Assembly (NCBI GenBank): GCA_023145395.1
Contig: JAGLDW010000862.1
Coordinates: forward strand, 1-14,666
From: Lentisphaeria bacterium
GTDB taxonomy: Bacteria > Verrucomicrobiota > Lentisphaeria > Oligosphaerales > Lenti-02
Reading direction: 5' to 3'
DNA: 14,666 nucleotides
Shown: piece by piece, positions 7,471 through 14,666 of the stretch
How the letters are laid out: each line of letters opens with the position of its first letter
Numbering within the stretch: position 1 is the stretch's first letter
Made by a program: the position numbers and the translations under genes
Notes under the pieces: generated by a model
What the model was told of the DNA's origin: nothing
Seen by the model: the letters and a program-made list of their open reading frames with translations, nothing else
Databases searched by the model: none

Positions 7471-9033
7471 TCAATGCCTGTACAGGAACTCCATGCTGTT
7501 GATGAGCGCCCAGGCCAGATCCGTCGTCGCTTGGTTCGAGTTCAGCTTGGGGTTCTTCCAGCAGTCCCGCGCCCGGGCCAGCTCGGAGGCTGTGGGCTCC
7601 CGCGAGAGCAGAGCCATGTAGACGCCTCGGATGAGTTGGTCGCGGTTGCCTCCAGCAGCCAGGGCGATCCTGCGCAACCGGACGCTTCCGCTGATCCGGT
7701 TGTACACGTTGGTGGAGTTGAGCATGAACAGCCGTTGCGCGTCGGTGGTGCCAACGCCGCGTTCCGACTCCAGCCCCGTGTCGCGCGGCGGTCGTCCGAA
7801 CATTTGCAGGAAGGTGCTGGTGATGCTGCCGTCCGCCAGCGCGATGGTGCGCTGCTCCTCGGGGATCCAGGTGAAGGGCTCCGGTATCCGGCTCTCGTAT
7901 CTCTCCCCAGTTCCCCCAAGCCAGTTCAGAGCGTCGCTGAGGACTTCCGCATCCAGGCGCCGGATCGGGTAGCAGGCGAAGAGGACTTCGGCCTCGGGCT
8001 TCTCGGCCTGGGGGATGGGCGACTGTTGGTAGGTGCGAGAATTGAGGATCAGACGGAACATGTGCTTCAGGTCATAGTCCGCCCGCACCAGCTCCTTCTC
8101 GAGATAGGCTAGCAGTTCCGGGTTGACAGGCGGGTTGTCCGGGCGCAGGTCGTCTGGCTCGTGGACGATGCCGCGACCCAGCAACCACGCCCAAATGCGA
8201 TTGACGATGTTGCGGGAGAACCAGGGGTTGTCCGGGGAGATCAGCCAGTCCGCGAAGACGGCTCTGGGATCGTCTTCCGGCTCAACCCGCACCTTGGCGC
8301 CATCCGGGAGAACCGCCTCGAATGCTTCTCTGGCGGTCAGATCGCAGTGGACGATCTGCTCCTTCCATTCATCCGTGCCCTTGAAGGCCACGTGGGAGAA
8401 GAAGGCGGACAGACCATCACGGTGCTTCTCCGGCAGGCTCGTCGCACGCACGCCCATGAAGGTGAGCGCCACGGCCTCCGCCAGCCCCGCCGGCTCGCGG
8501 CTCTGAACCGCCCGGTAGAAGTTCACGGGAGCCACGCGGAAATTGCTTCCACTGGAGGTGAGCAGATTCCGCGCGAACTCATCGTAGGGCATGTCTCTTT
8601 TGACGGCCTCCCGGATCCAGCGGTGGTAGGCCTGCACCGCGTTGGGCCAGAGATTGATGGGGAACTCGGCTTTGACCCGCAGCAAGTCGCACCATTTGAG
8701 AGTCCAGTAGTCGGTGAACTGCTCTCCGGCCAGCAGGCGTTCGATGAGCAGGGGGCGCTTGCCGGGGCGGTTGTCCGCCAGGAAATCGACCACGACGGAG
8801 GGTTCTGGCAGTGCCCCGACGACATCCAGGTGCACGCGTCGGATGAAGACCACATCGGAGCATGGCTTGGCGGGTTTGATGCCCTTTCGCGTCAAGACGC
8901 TTAGCACGCGCGCATCGATGCCGTTGGCTGGCACCGACCACGCCTCCCGCTCAAACGGATCCACAGTCGCCCCCGCCACGGAGTCACCGTGGATCAGAGT
9001 GAAGACCGCGAGTGCCATCAGGACTGATTTCAT
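7471..9033 (-). CDS. DUF1549/DUF1553 domain protein, exported
   Basis: The 520-aa protein has a signal peptide (MKSVLMALAVFTLIHGDSVAGA) and then the DUF1549 domain (about 25-230). This includes the FIRRVHLDVVGALPEPSVV block and YWTLKWCDLLRV. DUF1553 follows (about 270-515), with NPWFSRNIVNRIWAWLLGRG, a typical LLAYLEKEL...MFRLILNSRTYQ helix, and a DAQRLFMLNSTNVYNR segment. Planctomycete members are often 700-1100 aa and carry a cytochrome c-like domain; here no CxxCH is present and the protein is short. ATG at 9033 is preceded by AGAGGTG at about 10 nt; the longer frame to 9117 would bury the signal peptide. It is the first gene of the operon, downstream of the promoter at 9117-9144. The biochemical role of the family is unknown; genes of this type nearly always sit beside DUF1501. 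Confidence 0.9.
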   Translation of the reverse strand: MKSVLMALAVFTLIHGDSVAGATVDPFEREAWSVPANGIDARVLSVLTRKGIKPAKPCSDVVFIRRVHLDVVGALPEPSVVVDFLADNRPGKRPLLIERLLAGEQFTDYWTLKWCDLLRVKAEFPINLWPNAVQAYHRWIREAVKRDMPYDEFARNLLTSSGSNFRVAPVNFYRAVQSREPAGLAEAVALTFMGVRATSLPEKHRDGLSAFFSHVAFKGTDEWKEQIVHCDLTAREAFEAVLPDGAKVRVEPEDDPRAVFADWLISPDNPWFSRNIVNRIWAWLLGRGIVHEPDDLRPDNPPVNPELLAYLEKELVRADYDLKHMFRLILNSRTYQQSPIPQAEKPEAEVLFACYPIRRLDAEVLSDALNWLGGTGERYESRIPEPFTWIPEEQRTIALADGSITSTFLQMFGRPPRDTGLESERGVGTTDAQRLFMLNSTNVYNRISGSVRLRRIALAAGGNRDQLIRGVYMALLSREPTASELARARDCWKNPKLNSNQATTDLAWALINSMEFLYRH

Positions 9034-9116
9034 CGTGCGCAGCACCTCTGGGGAAGGGGTGTCTTGGACTACCTTTCTGGAGCTGGAAGCACCTGTGCCA
9101 AAGACCCATACAACCA

Positions 9117-9144
9117 ACTATACAGGGAGACGCCGGAGGTGCAA
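9117..9144 (-). promoter_or_regulatory. Candidate promoter of the DUF1549-DUF1501-PPC operon
   Basis: On the minus strand TTGCAC (9144-9139) is followed by a 16-bp spacer and TATAGT (9122-9117), which matches the sigma-70 -10 at five of six positions. Transcription would begin near 9110, leaving a leader of about 77 nt before ATG 9033. It sits in the 242-bp gap after the glycoside hydrolase-like gene, so the four-gene operon can be expressed without it. Confidence 0.45.
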
Positions 9145-9168
9145 CATGCAGATTTGTCAGCGGTTGCG

Positions 9169-9206
9169 AAAAAAGCAGAGGGGAGAGGTGTTTTCCGTCG
9201 TCTCTG
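9169..9206 (-). terminator. Weak terminator candidate after the glycoside hydrolase-like gene
   Basis: On the minus strand CAGAG (9206-9202) can pair with CTCTG (9180-9176) and is followed by C and then six T's at 9174-9169. The loop of 21 bases makes the stem unstable, so the T run is the main support. Position, about 70 bp past the stop at 9276 and before the next promoter, is right for a terminator. Confidence 0.25.
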
Positions 9207-9275
9207 GCATGGGCAACGCTGTCGGTTCGAGTTCCGGAAGTGTCAGGGAGCTGGTTTCTACGGGGCTTGCACGGG

Positions 9276-12200
9276 TCAGGGCTGGTCATTCGAGGCTGGT
9301 GTGATGGTGAAGGTGCGGGCTTCGCCGAAGGGGGTTCGCCCTTTTGCCTGGAGACGCAGCTCGAAGACAGTGGGTGTTCGGATTTTCGCAGCGAGTGTCA
9401 CTTCGCCGAAGTCGGCATCGGCAAAGCGGGGTGTCGAGGTGGACAGGGGCAGTTCCACGGAGAGCTGGGAGTCTTGGGTCGAAGAAAGCGTCACGCCACC
9501 GGGTTTGCCAGCGGTTGCAGCGGGAGGAAGCCAGGTGGCCTCCTGCAGGTTGCCCACCGAGATGCGTGCCCGGACGGGCGTGCCGGGACGGACCGTGATG
9601 GTTGTGTCGTCGACTGCCTCCACCCAGGTGCTGGAGGCATCGAGAATCTGTAGATGGTTAAACTCTCCGTCGAGGAATTTCGGGGGATTGCGTCCATTGC
9701 AGGGGACATTGCCGACAGCGAGCAGAGGGGTGTTGACCGAGTTGGTGCCAGTGCCTCTGGTGCGGATTCCGAGCATCTGTCCGTTTGCGGCCGCCGTCGC
9801 GTACGCTTTCGCGCCTTCGTGGAATGCGGCGCGGCAGTATCCGCCCGCATGGGCGTCGCGGTCGTAGTCGAACCAGACAGTCGAGGCTGGTCGCGAGCGC
9901 GGAGCTTTGTATTTGTCCGCGTACTCGCGCACGAGGAGGGCGGCGGGGCGTTCGGTTCCGTCGGGCCCGACAATCCCGAAATCGCTTCGTTCCCCGACGC
10001 GATAGCCGCCAACCCACCACCAGGGAGCAGTGCCATTCGCTCCGGCCGCGAGCCCCGTCCGGTAGAAGCGGGCATGGTATGCGCCCACCATCTCGATCGC
10101 CTTCGCCGAGGGCTCCATCGTCTGCCTGTTCCACACGCTCTTGCCGAACTCGGACCAGATGATGGGTTGTCCGTTGGTGGTGAAATCGACGTAGCGGGTG
10201 AGGAATCCGATGGCGGCCTCACCAGTGTCGCTGTGGGGGACCGCGTAGCCTTCGGGGCAGATGAAGTCGAGATGCTTCACCGGACCGGTGAGCGCGAAGT
10301 CGTGGGGGAGTGTGTTGCCTTGGCGGAAGCTGACAAGGTGGTTCGGATCGAGTTCGCGCAGGCGTCGGTTGGCCCGGCCCCAGAGCAAACTGGTCAGATT
10401 GTCCATGAACCGACGGTAGGCCGCCATCATGCCGCGCCAGTCCCCATCTTCGCGAAAATACGTTGTGCGAGGGGAGATGACGCGTCCCTGATCATCGCGA
10501 CGGGCCTTGAAATGCCAGTCCCTTTCCGCGTTCTCGATGGAACCGTAGCGTTCGTTGATCCAGGCCCGCCAATGGTCATCCCAAAGCGCACGCTTGGCAT
10601 CGTCCTTGAACACGTGGTTTCCTGGCTCCCAGATCGTGTCGTAGGCGAAGATGGTGGGATTCCCCGGGATGCGGGCAGTTTCCAAGAAGTCCTTGAGCTT
10701 TGTCTCCTGGAATGCCAGGGGGGAGGCCAGACCGCAATACAGGTTGATGCGGATGCCATGGTTGGCGCAGCGGCGGGAAAAGTCGAGAAGATTGCGGCAT
10801 TGCTCGACGGCGGGGCTCTGGATGCTGACCATGTTGATGCCCAGATCCTGGAGATGGGCGAGATCCTGTTCGACAAGCTCGGGTGCGTAGTAAGTGTCGC
10901 GGAATGCCCCTCCCCAGTAGTCGCCGTGATCCATGCCGGACACGTAGAGCGGCCAGTAGTTGATCCCCACGGGATACCATTTTGCTCCCTCCAGCCAGAA
11001 GTCCCCGTCGTGGGCGGTGATGAAACTGCTCTTTGGCGCGGGTGCGGGGTCGAGCACGGCGAACTCGTGGCTGACGGAATCCGAGAATGCATCGCCGGGT
11101 TTCCCCCCGGAGAGTGTCACTTTGATTTGATAGACGGCGGGTGTCGTGGACGGTGTCCACTTGAAGCTACAGACTCCCAGACCCGAAGCGTCAAGGGCGA
11201 TCTCGACCTCCTCCTCCCAGAGTGTCTTCGCTCCAGAGCGGATTATGAGAGTCACGGAGACATTCTGTCCTGTGTGCGCGAAGCTGAGCACTTGCGCGCC
11301 CAGCCTGACCACCTCTCCCGGCCAGTAGGCAAAGTGCTCCGTGCCCGCTTCGGTGAACATCGCTCCCCGACAAAGGAATCGGGCGAGCTGAACGATTCGG
11401 CGGCGGGTGTGGACGTTGCTCAGCATCGCCGAATTCCCGTAGCCGAAGCCTGCGAACACCGCACCGTCGAAAGGCATCGCACAGTTGAGCAGGAGCCATT
11501 CGGGTGCGCCGAAGTCGCGGGCATTTCCCTTGCGTTTGGCGAGGGCAAGGGGCACATAGCGCCACTTCTGGCTCCGCCCGAACCCCCGCCCCTGCGTGCG
11601 GGGGACGGCACAGAGAAGATTCTCGAGGTCGGGATCGCCCCAACCGGCATCCAAGGAGAGCTGTTGGATTCCCTCGAGACGGTCCGCTTTGGCAACCGGG
11701 AAGACCTTGTAGCGTGGGTAGATAGACTCTAGCGAGGTGGGCAGGTGCTTGGGACTGAGGTCGTCGGCGGGGAACGGATTCGTGGCTGAACCCACATCGG
11801 TGATCCAGAGCGTGTGCGGGCCGGACAGGACAAAGCTGGTGTGTGTCGAGGAGAGCCCGAAGTTGACGCGGCGCGCTCCGGCGGCGTTCAGCCCGTCGTT
11901 GGCGCCGCCGCGGCTTTTCTTGGTGGGCGAGTCGACCCAATAGTGGAAATCGGCGAGGGCAAGACCCACGCGTTGCCATTTCGCAGCGACTTTCGCCGTG
12001 GCGATCCAGCGCGAACCGTCCTCCTCCTGAATCTCGACGGCGATCAGTGGCGTGTTTCCGTCTCCCTTCACGAGAAAGGTGAACAGGTCGTGCCCCTCGC
12101 CGAAAAGCCTAGGGAAGGGGGGTGAGAGATGTCCTTCCCAACGGCGGAAGTTGTCGGCATGCCAGCGGATCGCGGGGGTGTCATTGGGTCCATTCTGGGT

Positions 12201-13337
12201 CACGGCGAGTGTGGCGGCGCCGTCGCTGTCACCCGTGGCGCGATGCCATTTCGCCAGATCCAGTCTCGCATTGATTTCGAAGGGTATAAACGCGGGCTTG
12301 ACGCTGTTGCGGGCGGAAGTCAGGCCTTTGGTGTCAAACCAGGTGCCATTCACTTCTCGCAGGGCATTGTCGAGGAACGGCCCGCCGAGGAAGAGGATGT
12401 GGCCTCCTTCGCGTCCAAACGTGGCAAGCGGTTCGGCACCCGCCGCCGGGAAGGAGTCGCAGCGGGGAACCACCAGAACATCAAAAGTCTCTTTCGAAAG
12501 CACTCCATCGAGGCAGAACTGTCCGGCGGTCAGAGACGTGACGCCGAAGCTTGCTTTGCGGAGGTCTGCGGCAAGGCGCGCGACGCCTTTGCGGTCGTGT
12601 CCAGGCAATGCGTCGTCGAGCACAGCGACGCGTCCGGCCGGGCCGTCTTCGATCCGCAGTCCGGGCACCTTGCTCACAGGTCTCGACTCCATGTGCACCG
12701 TGAAGTCGTCGATCTCCACCTCGCCGCCCCGGACGATGATGGCGGGCATGCCGCTACGCACGGCTGGGGTCTTGCCGAACGCGAAGGACGCTGTGGCCAG
12801 TTGGCTGGCGCCCGCGGCGTCCAGAATTGTGCCGGAGATGGTGCCGTCTCGGATCTCGAGCCGCAAACGATAGGCACGCTCCGACTGCCAGTCCACCTGC
12901 ATTTTCCCCGTGCTCTCGAGCATTGTGTCCTGCGCGTTTTGGGCTTGCCAGATGCCTGCGTGGCATTCGATGAAATCGACGCTGTGCCTGCCGTTTGGTC
13001 CTTCGACGAGAGCGAGCATCCAGAAGTTGGACTCGTCCTGGAAAATGGTCACTCCGCCAAAGTTCCAGCCTTTCTTGAGAAGACGCTTGCGCACGCGAAT
13101 CGTCGCCTCGACGGCTACCGTGCTTCGGAATGGCATTCGTCTGGGCAGGGCGTAGCCGTTCTGGGTGCCCGTGGAGCGCAAGAGCATCTTGCCTTCCGAT
13201 ATCTCCCCCTCGAGCGAGCGGAATCGCCAGCAGGCGAGCGTCGGGTCGTCGAATGTGGTCTTGAAGGTGAACGGCTCTGCGGCGGCCAGCGACAGCGTGA
13301 CGAGCAGAAGGAAGGCGAATGTCCTGTGTATGCGCAT
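9276..13337 (-). CDS. Exported multidomain clan GH-A glycoside hydrolase-like protein
   Basis: The 1353-aa product has a signal peptide (1-20). Domains in order: a concanavalin/LamG-like beta-sandwich (about 22-218, closing with GGEVEIDDFTVH); a glutamine-amidotransferase-like Rossmann segment (232-320, ending GGHILFLGG), as in some GH42-type enzymes; a carbohydrate-binding-like beta domain (about 385-515); an Ig-like domain (about 670-763); and a TIM-barrel glycosidase domain (about 775-1145) opening with GAKWYPVGINYWP. In that barrel Glu904 in DTIWEPGN and Glu1063 in IIWSEFGKS, 159 residues apart, fit the acid/base and nucleophile at the ends of strands 4 and 7 in clan GH-A. Aromatic WWWVGG (1106-1111) may line the sugar site. 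Beta-rich C-terminal domains follow (about 1150-1353). The exact CAZy family and substrate are unknown. ATG 13337 is preceded by GCGGAG. The divergent neighbour is a polysaccharide deacetylase-like gene. Confidence 0.83.
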   Translation of the reverse strand: MRIHRTFAFLLLVTLSLAAAEPFTFKTTFDDPTLACWRFRSLEGEISEGKMLLRSTGTQNGYALPRRMPFRSTVAVEATIRVRKRLLKKGWNFGGVTIFQDESNFWMLALVEGPNGRHSVDFIECHAGIWQAQNAQDTMLESTGKMQVDWQSERAYRLRLEIRDGTISGTILDAAGASQLATASFAFGKTPAVRSGMPAIIVRGGEVEIDDFTVHMESRPVSKVPGLRIEDGPAGRVAVLDDALPGHDRKGVARLAADLRKASFGVTSLTAGQFCLDGVLSKETFDVLVVPRCDSFPAAGAEPLATFGREGGHILFLGGPFLDNALREVNGTWFDTKGLTSARNSVKPAFIPFEINARLDLAKWHRATGDSDGAATLAVTQNGPNDTPAIRWHADNFRRWEGHLSPPFPRLFGEGHDLFTFLVKGDGNTPLIAVEIQEEDGSRWIATAKVAAKWQRVGLALADFHYWVDSPTKKSRGGANDGLNAAGARRVNFGLSSTHTSFVLSGPHTLWITDVGSATNPFPADDLSPKHLPTSLESIYPRYKVFPVAKADRLEGIQQLSLDAGWGDPDLENLLCAVPRTQGRGFGRSQKWRYVPLALAKRKGNARDFGAPEWLLLNCAMPFDGAVFAGFGYGNSAMLSNVHTRRRIVQLARFLCRGAMFTEAGTEHFAYWPGEVVRLGAQVLSFAHTGQNVSVTLIIRSGAKTLWEEEVEIALDASGLGVCSFKWTPSTTPAVYQIKVTLSGGKPGDAFSDSVSHEFAVLDPAPAPKSSFITAHDGDFWLEGAKWYPVGINYWPLYVSGMDHGDYWGGAFRDTYYAPELVEQDLAHLQDLGINMVSIQSPAVEQCRNLLDFSRRCANHGIRINLYCGLASPLAFQETKLKDFLETARIPGNPTIFAYDTIWEPGNHVFKDDAKRALWDDHWRAWINERYGSIENAERDWHFKARRDDQGRVISPRTTYFREDGDWRGMMAAYRRFMDNLTSLLWGRANRRLRELDPNHLVSFRQGNTLPHDFALTGPVKHLDFICPEGYAVPHSDTGEAAIGFLTRYVDFTTNGQPIIWSEFGKSVWNRQTMEPSAKAIEMVGAYHARFYRTGLAAGANGTAPWWWVGGYRVGERSDFGIVGPDGTERPAALLVREYADKYKAPRSRPASTVWFDYDRDAHAGGYCRAAFHEGAKAYATAAANGQMLGIRTRGTGTNSVNTPLLAVGNVPCNGRNPPKFLDGEFNHLQILDASSTWVEAVDDTTITVRPGTPVRARISVGNLQEATWLPPAATAGKPGGVTLSSTQDSQLSVELPLSTSTPRFADADFGEVTLAAKIRTPTVFELRLQAKGRTPFGEARTFTITPASNDQP

Positions 13338-13395
13338 CGTGTTCTCCGCGTCAACCGACTTCGGTGCTCAAGCTCGCACCCAAATCTCCGAGATG

Positions 13396-13419
13396 GCAAA
13401 ACACCATGCTTTGTTTTGC
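13396..13419. promoter_or_regulatory. 24-bp palindrome, operator candidate
   Basis: GCAAAACA (13396-13403) and TGTTTTGC (13412-13419) are perfect 8-bp inverted arms around an 8-bp spacer. It lies in the 275-bp gap between the divergent glycoside hydrolase-like and deacetylase-like genes, 59 bp upstream of the former's ATG. A weak minus-strand promoter (TTGTCG 13426-13421, 17 bp, TGTTTT 13403-13398) would overlap it. A homodimeric regulator is the likely ligand; which one is not visible in the window. Confidence 0.45.
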
Positions 13420-13523
13420 TCGACAATCCAAGTGGAAGCAGTGACTCACTACCTGCCATTCTGCTGTTTTCCTGAGTTCGTGGACCCACTGTCGCTTTGC
13501 CCTCCTCCGCCGAATGGTGTCGC

Positions 13524-13529
13524 TTGACA
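13524..13529 (+). promoter_or_regulatory. Consensus -35 hexamer upstream of deacetylase gene
   Basis: TTGACA at 13524-13529 is a perfect sigma-70 -35, 84 bp before the likely GTG start at 13613. No good -10 follows at 16-18 bp (AAGCTA at 18 bp is poor), so the promoter is tentative. The remaining part of the divergent gap shows nothing else besides the palindrome at 13396-13419. Confidence 0.25.
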
Positions 13530-13612
13530 GCGCGCGTCGCGGTGATCAAGCTATTCGGACGCTCAATCGAGAAGGTCATGTGTTCGAAGAAGGCGATGGG
13601 AAAGGGACTGAA

Positions 13613-14537
13613 GTGAGTCAGAAACTGTTTGTTCTATTCACGATGGACGTGGAGCCAGCGGCGGCGGATGCCGGGAGTTCCGGCCCTGCCTCGAGCGAGG
13701 CGGGAATGCGCTCGATTCGGGAGTATCAGGCTGTGCTCAGTTCCTGGGGCTTTCGCGCCACCTACTTTGTGCACCCGGAAGTCGCATGCGCCGAACCGGA
13801 GTTCTTCAGAGACTTGGCGACGCATGGCAGCGCATTGGGTTTGCACGTTCATACGACGAAGTTCGCCTTGGCAAAGCAATATTGCGAGCTTGGGGGGGCT
13901 TACACCCGATGTACAGCGAAGGGTCCTGCGGATGGGCACCGAGATGTTCGAGACAGACATGGGTTTTCGGCCCACGCTGTTTCGTCCGGGATGCTTCTCC
14001 GCGAGCGATGCGACCTACGGCATTCAGGCCGAGCTTGGATTTGCCGGTGGCGGGGTGTCCATTCCCGGGCGGATCTGGCCGGAACGTTTCTGCGTTTGGT
14101 CGAGAGCGTATCCCTACGCCCACTTTGCACATGAGGCATTCAGACAGATCGAAGGAGAGCTTCCCTTTGTCGATATTCCTCTTTCGGTCGATCTCACCGG
14201 TCCGTTACGGTACAACCCGGTGGGGTTCCAGCACTACCCGGACCTATGCCCGGGCGGTGTGTATGCCGAAGAGGAGGAAGTCGAATACGACCGTTGTGAG
14301 TTGCTGCACAACATCCTGCGGAGAATGGCTGCGGACGATCCTCCTGTCAAGACTCTCGTGGTGGATGTCCATAACGATCGCGATTTTAGCGACGAAGGCT
14401 CACAGGCGGCCGGACATCTCCAGGTCTTGCTTGAGAGACTCAAGCCCGAGTGCGACGAATTGGGCTGGGAGCTTGTCCCCAGCACATACGCCAAAGTCGT
14501 CGGGGATTTTGAAGAGATGCACGCCGCGCCAGAATGA
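13613..14537 (+). CDS. Polysaccharide deacetylase-like protein, frame broken at a G7 run
   Basis: Two overlapping frames together encode one protein of about 307 aa. The first frame, from GTG 13613 (GGGA upstream), gives the N-terminal strand KLFVLFTMDVEP with candidate catalytic or metal Asp12, FRATYFVHPE and LGLHVHTTKF with His78 and His80, through CELGG (91-95). The second frame resumes at 13899 with LTPDVQRRVL and holds FRPGCFS (R124, P125, an RxP-type motif), FVDIPLSVDLTGP and VVDVHNDRDF, stopping at 14537. This order fits NodB/polysaccharide deacetylase-like enzymes, which remove N- or O-acetyl groups from glycans. The join is at seven G's (13892-13898); six G's would give one open frame. 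No signal peptide is seen, so a cytoplasmic site is possible. It may be a real inactivation, a sequencing error or a recoding site. Confidence 0.75.
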
Positions 14538-14562
14538 CGCAGCGAGGGTTGAGGCGGAAGAA

Positions 14563-14578
14563 AGTTGCTTTGGCAACT
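14563..14578. terminator. First hairpin after the deacetylase-like gene
   Basis: AGTTGC (14563-14568) and GCAACT (14573-14578) form a perfect 6-bp stem around TTTG, 25 bp after the stop codon. No T-tail follows directly, so it may work together with the next hairpin. Confidence 0.3.
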
Positions 14579-14588
14579 CGTATGGGCC

Positions 14589-14609
14589 CCAACGGTCTTA
14601 TGCCGTTGG
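14589..14609. terminator. Second hairpin after the deacetylase-like gene
   Basis: CCAACGG (14589-14595) and CCGTTGG (14603-14609) form a perfect 7-bp stem with a 7-base loop. A short TCTTTT lies only 12-18 bases later, so rho-independent termination would be weak; an mRNA 3'-end stabiliser is an alternative. Beyond it, to the window end, I see only a C-rich run and no gene. Confidence 0.35.
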
Positions 14610-14666
14610 AACCAGTGATCTGTCTTTTGCGTGAGCACGTTCCTCTCCTCCCCCCCCGCTCCGCAG

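Noticed and set aside
9225..9240. GGTTCGAGTTCC, similar to a tRNA T-arm
   Set aside because: No acceptor stem, D-arm or anticodon arm can be built around it.
9654..11732. 692-codon plus-strand open frame inside the glycosidase-like gene
   Set aside because: Antisense shadow of a conserved minus-strand protein; no ribosome site or known motif.
12129..13475. 448-codon plus-strand open frame spanning the start of the glycosidase-like gene and the divergent gap
   Set aside because: No recognisable domain, lies opposite the signal peptide and LamG-like region, and ends within non-coding sequence.

Overview
The window is about 14.7 kb of GC-rich bacterial DNA. It carries nine protein-coding genes, seven on the minus strand and one at each end on the plus strand, and no RNA genes, insertion sequences or CRISPR arrays that I can see. 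The DUF1549/DUF1553 - DUF1501 - PPC-domain gene set, the many exported proteins and the winged-helix plus six-helix membrane protein pair are typical of Planctomycetota and related environmental phyla (Verrucomicrobiota, Lentisphaerota, Hydrogenedentota, Armatimonadota). I cannot place it more exactly; this is judged from protein families alone.

Region 1 (1-2850). A plus-strand BrnA-like ribbon-helix-helix antitoxin gene overlaps, tail to tail, a minus-strand cobalamin-binding radical SAM enzyme gene. Upstream of the radical SAM gene, on the same strand, is a translationally coupled pair: a six-helix membrane protein and a winged-helix regulator whose start overlaps its stop in ATGA. The promoter regions of the pair and of the radical SAM gene share a 30-bp element (23 of 30 identical) containing a half-site like ACTTTGC. 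This suggests that the regulator controls both itself and the radical SAM gene.

Region 2 (3027-9145). A tight minus-strand operon reads, in transcription order, DUF1549/DUF1553 protein, DUF1501 protein with a twin-arginine signal, secreted two-PPC-domain protein, and a 251-aa exported protein of unknown family. Gaps are 3 to 11 bp. A plausible promoter lies at 9117-9144. All four products look exported, so this is probably a periplasmic or cell-surface module. Its chemistry is unknown, as it is for these families in general.

Region 3 (9276-14666). A 1353-aa exported multidomain glycoside hydrolase-like protein (clan GH-A fold, candidate catalytic Glu904 and Glu1063) is divergent from a polysaccharide deacetylase-like gene. 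The 275-bp divergent gap holds a 24-bp perfect-arm palindrome. The deacetylase reading frame is broken by one extra G in a run of seven G's at 13892-13898. Two hairpins follow that gene. Regions 2 and 3 together look like a locus for degrading or remodelling a polysaccharide, but no substrate can be read from the sequence.
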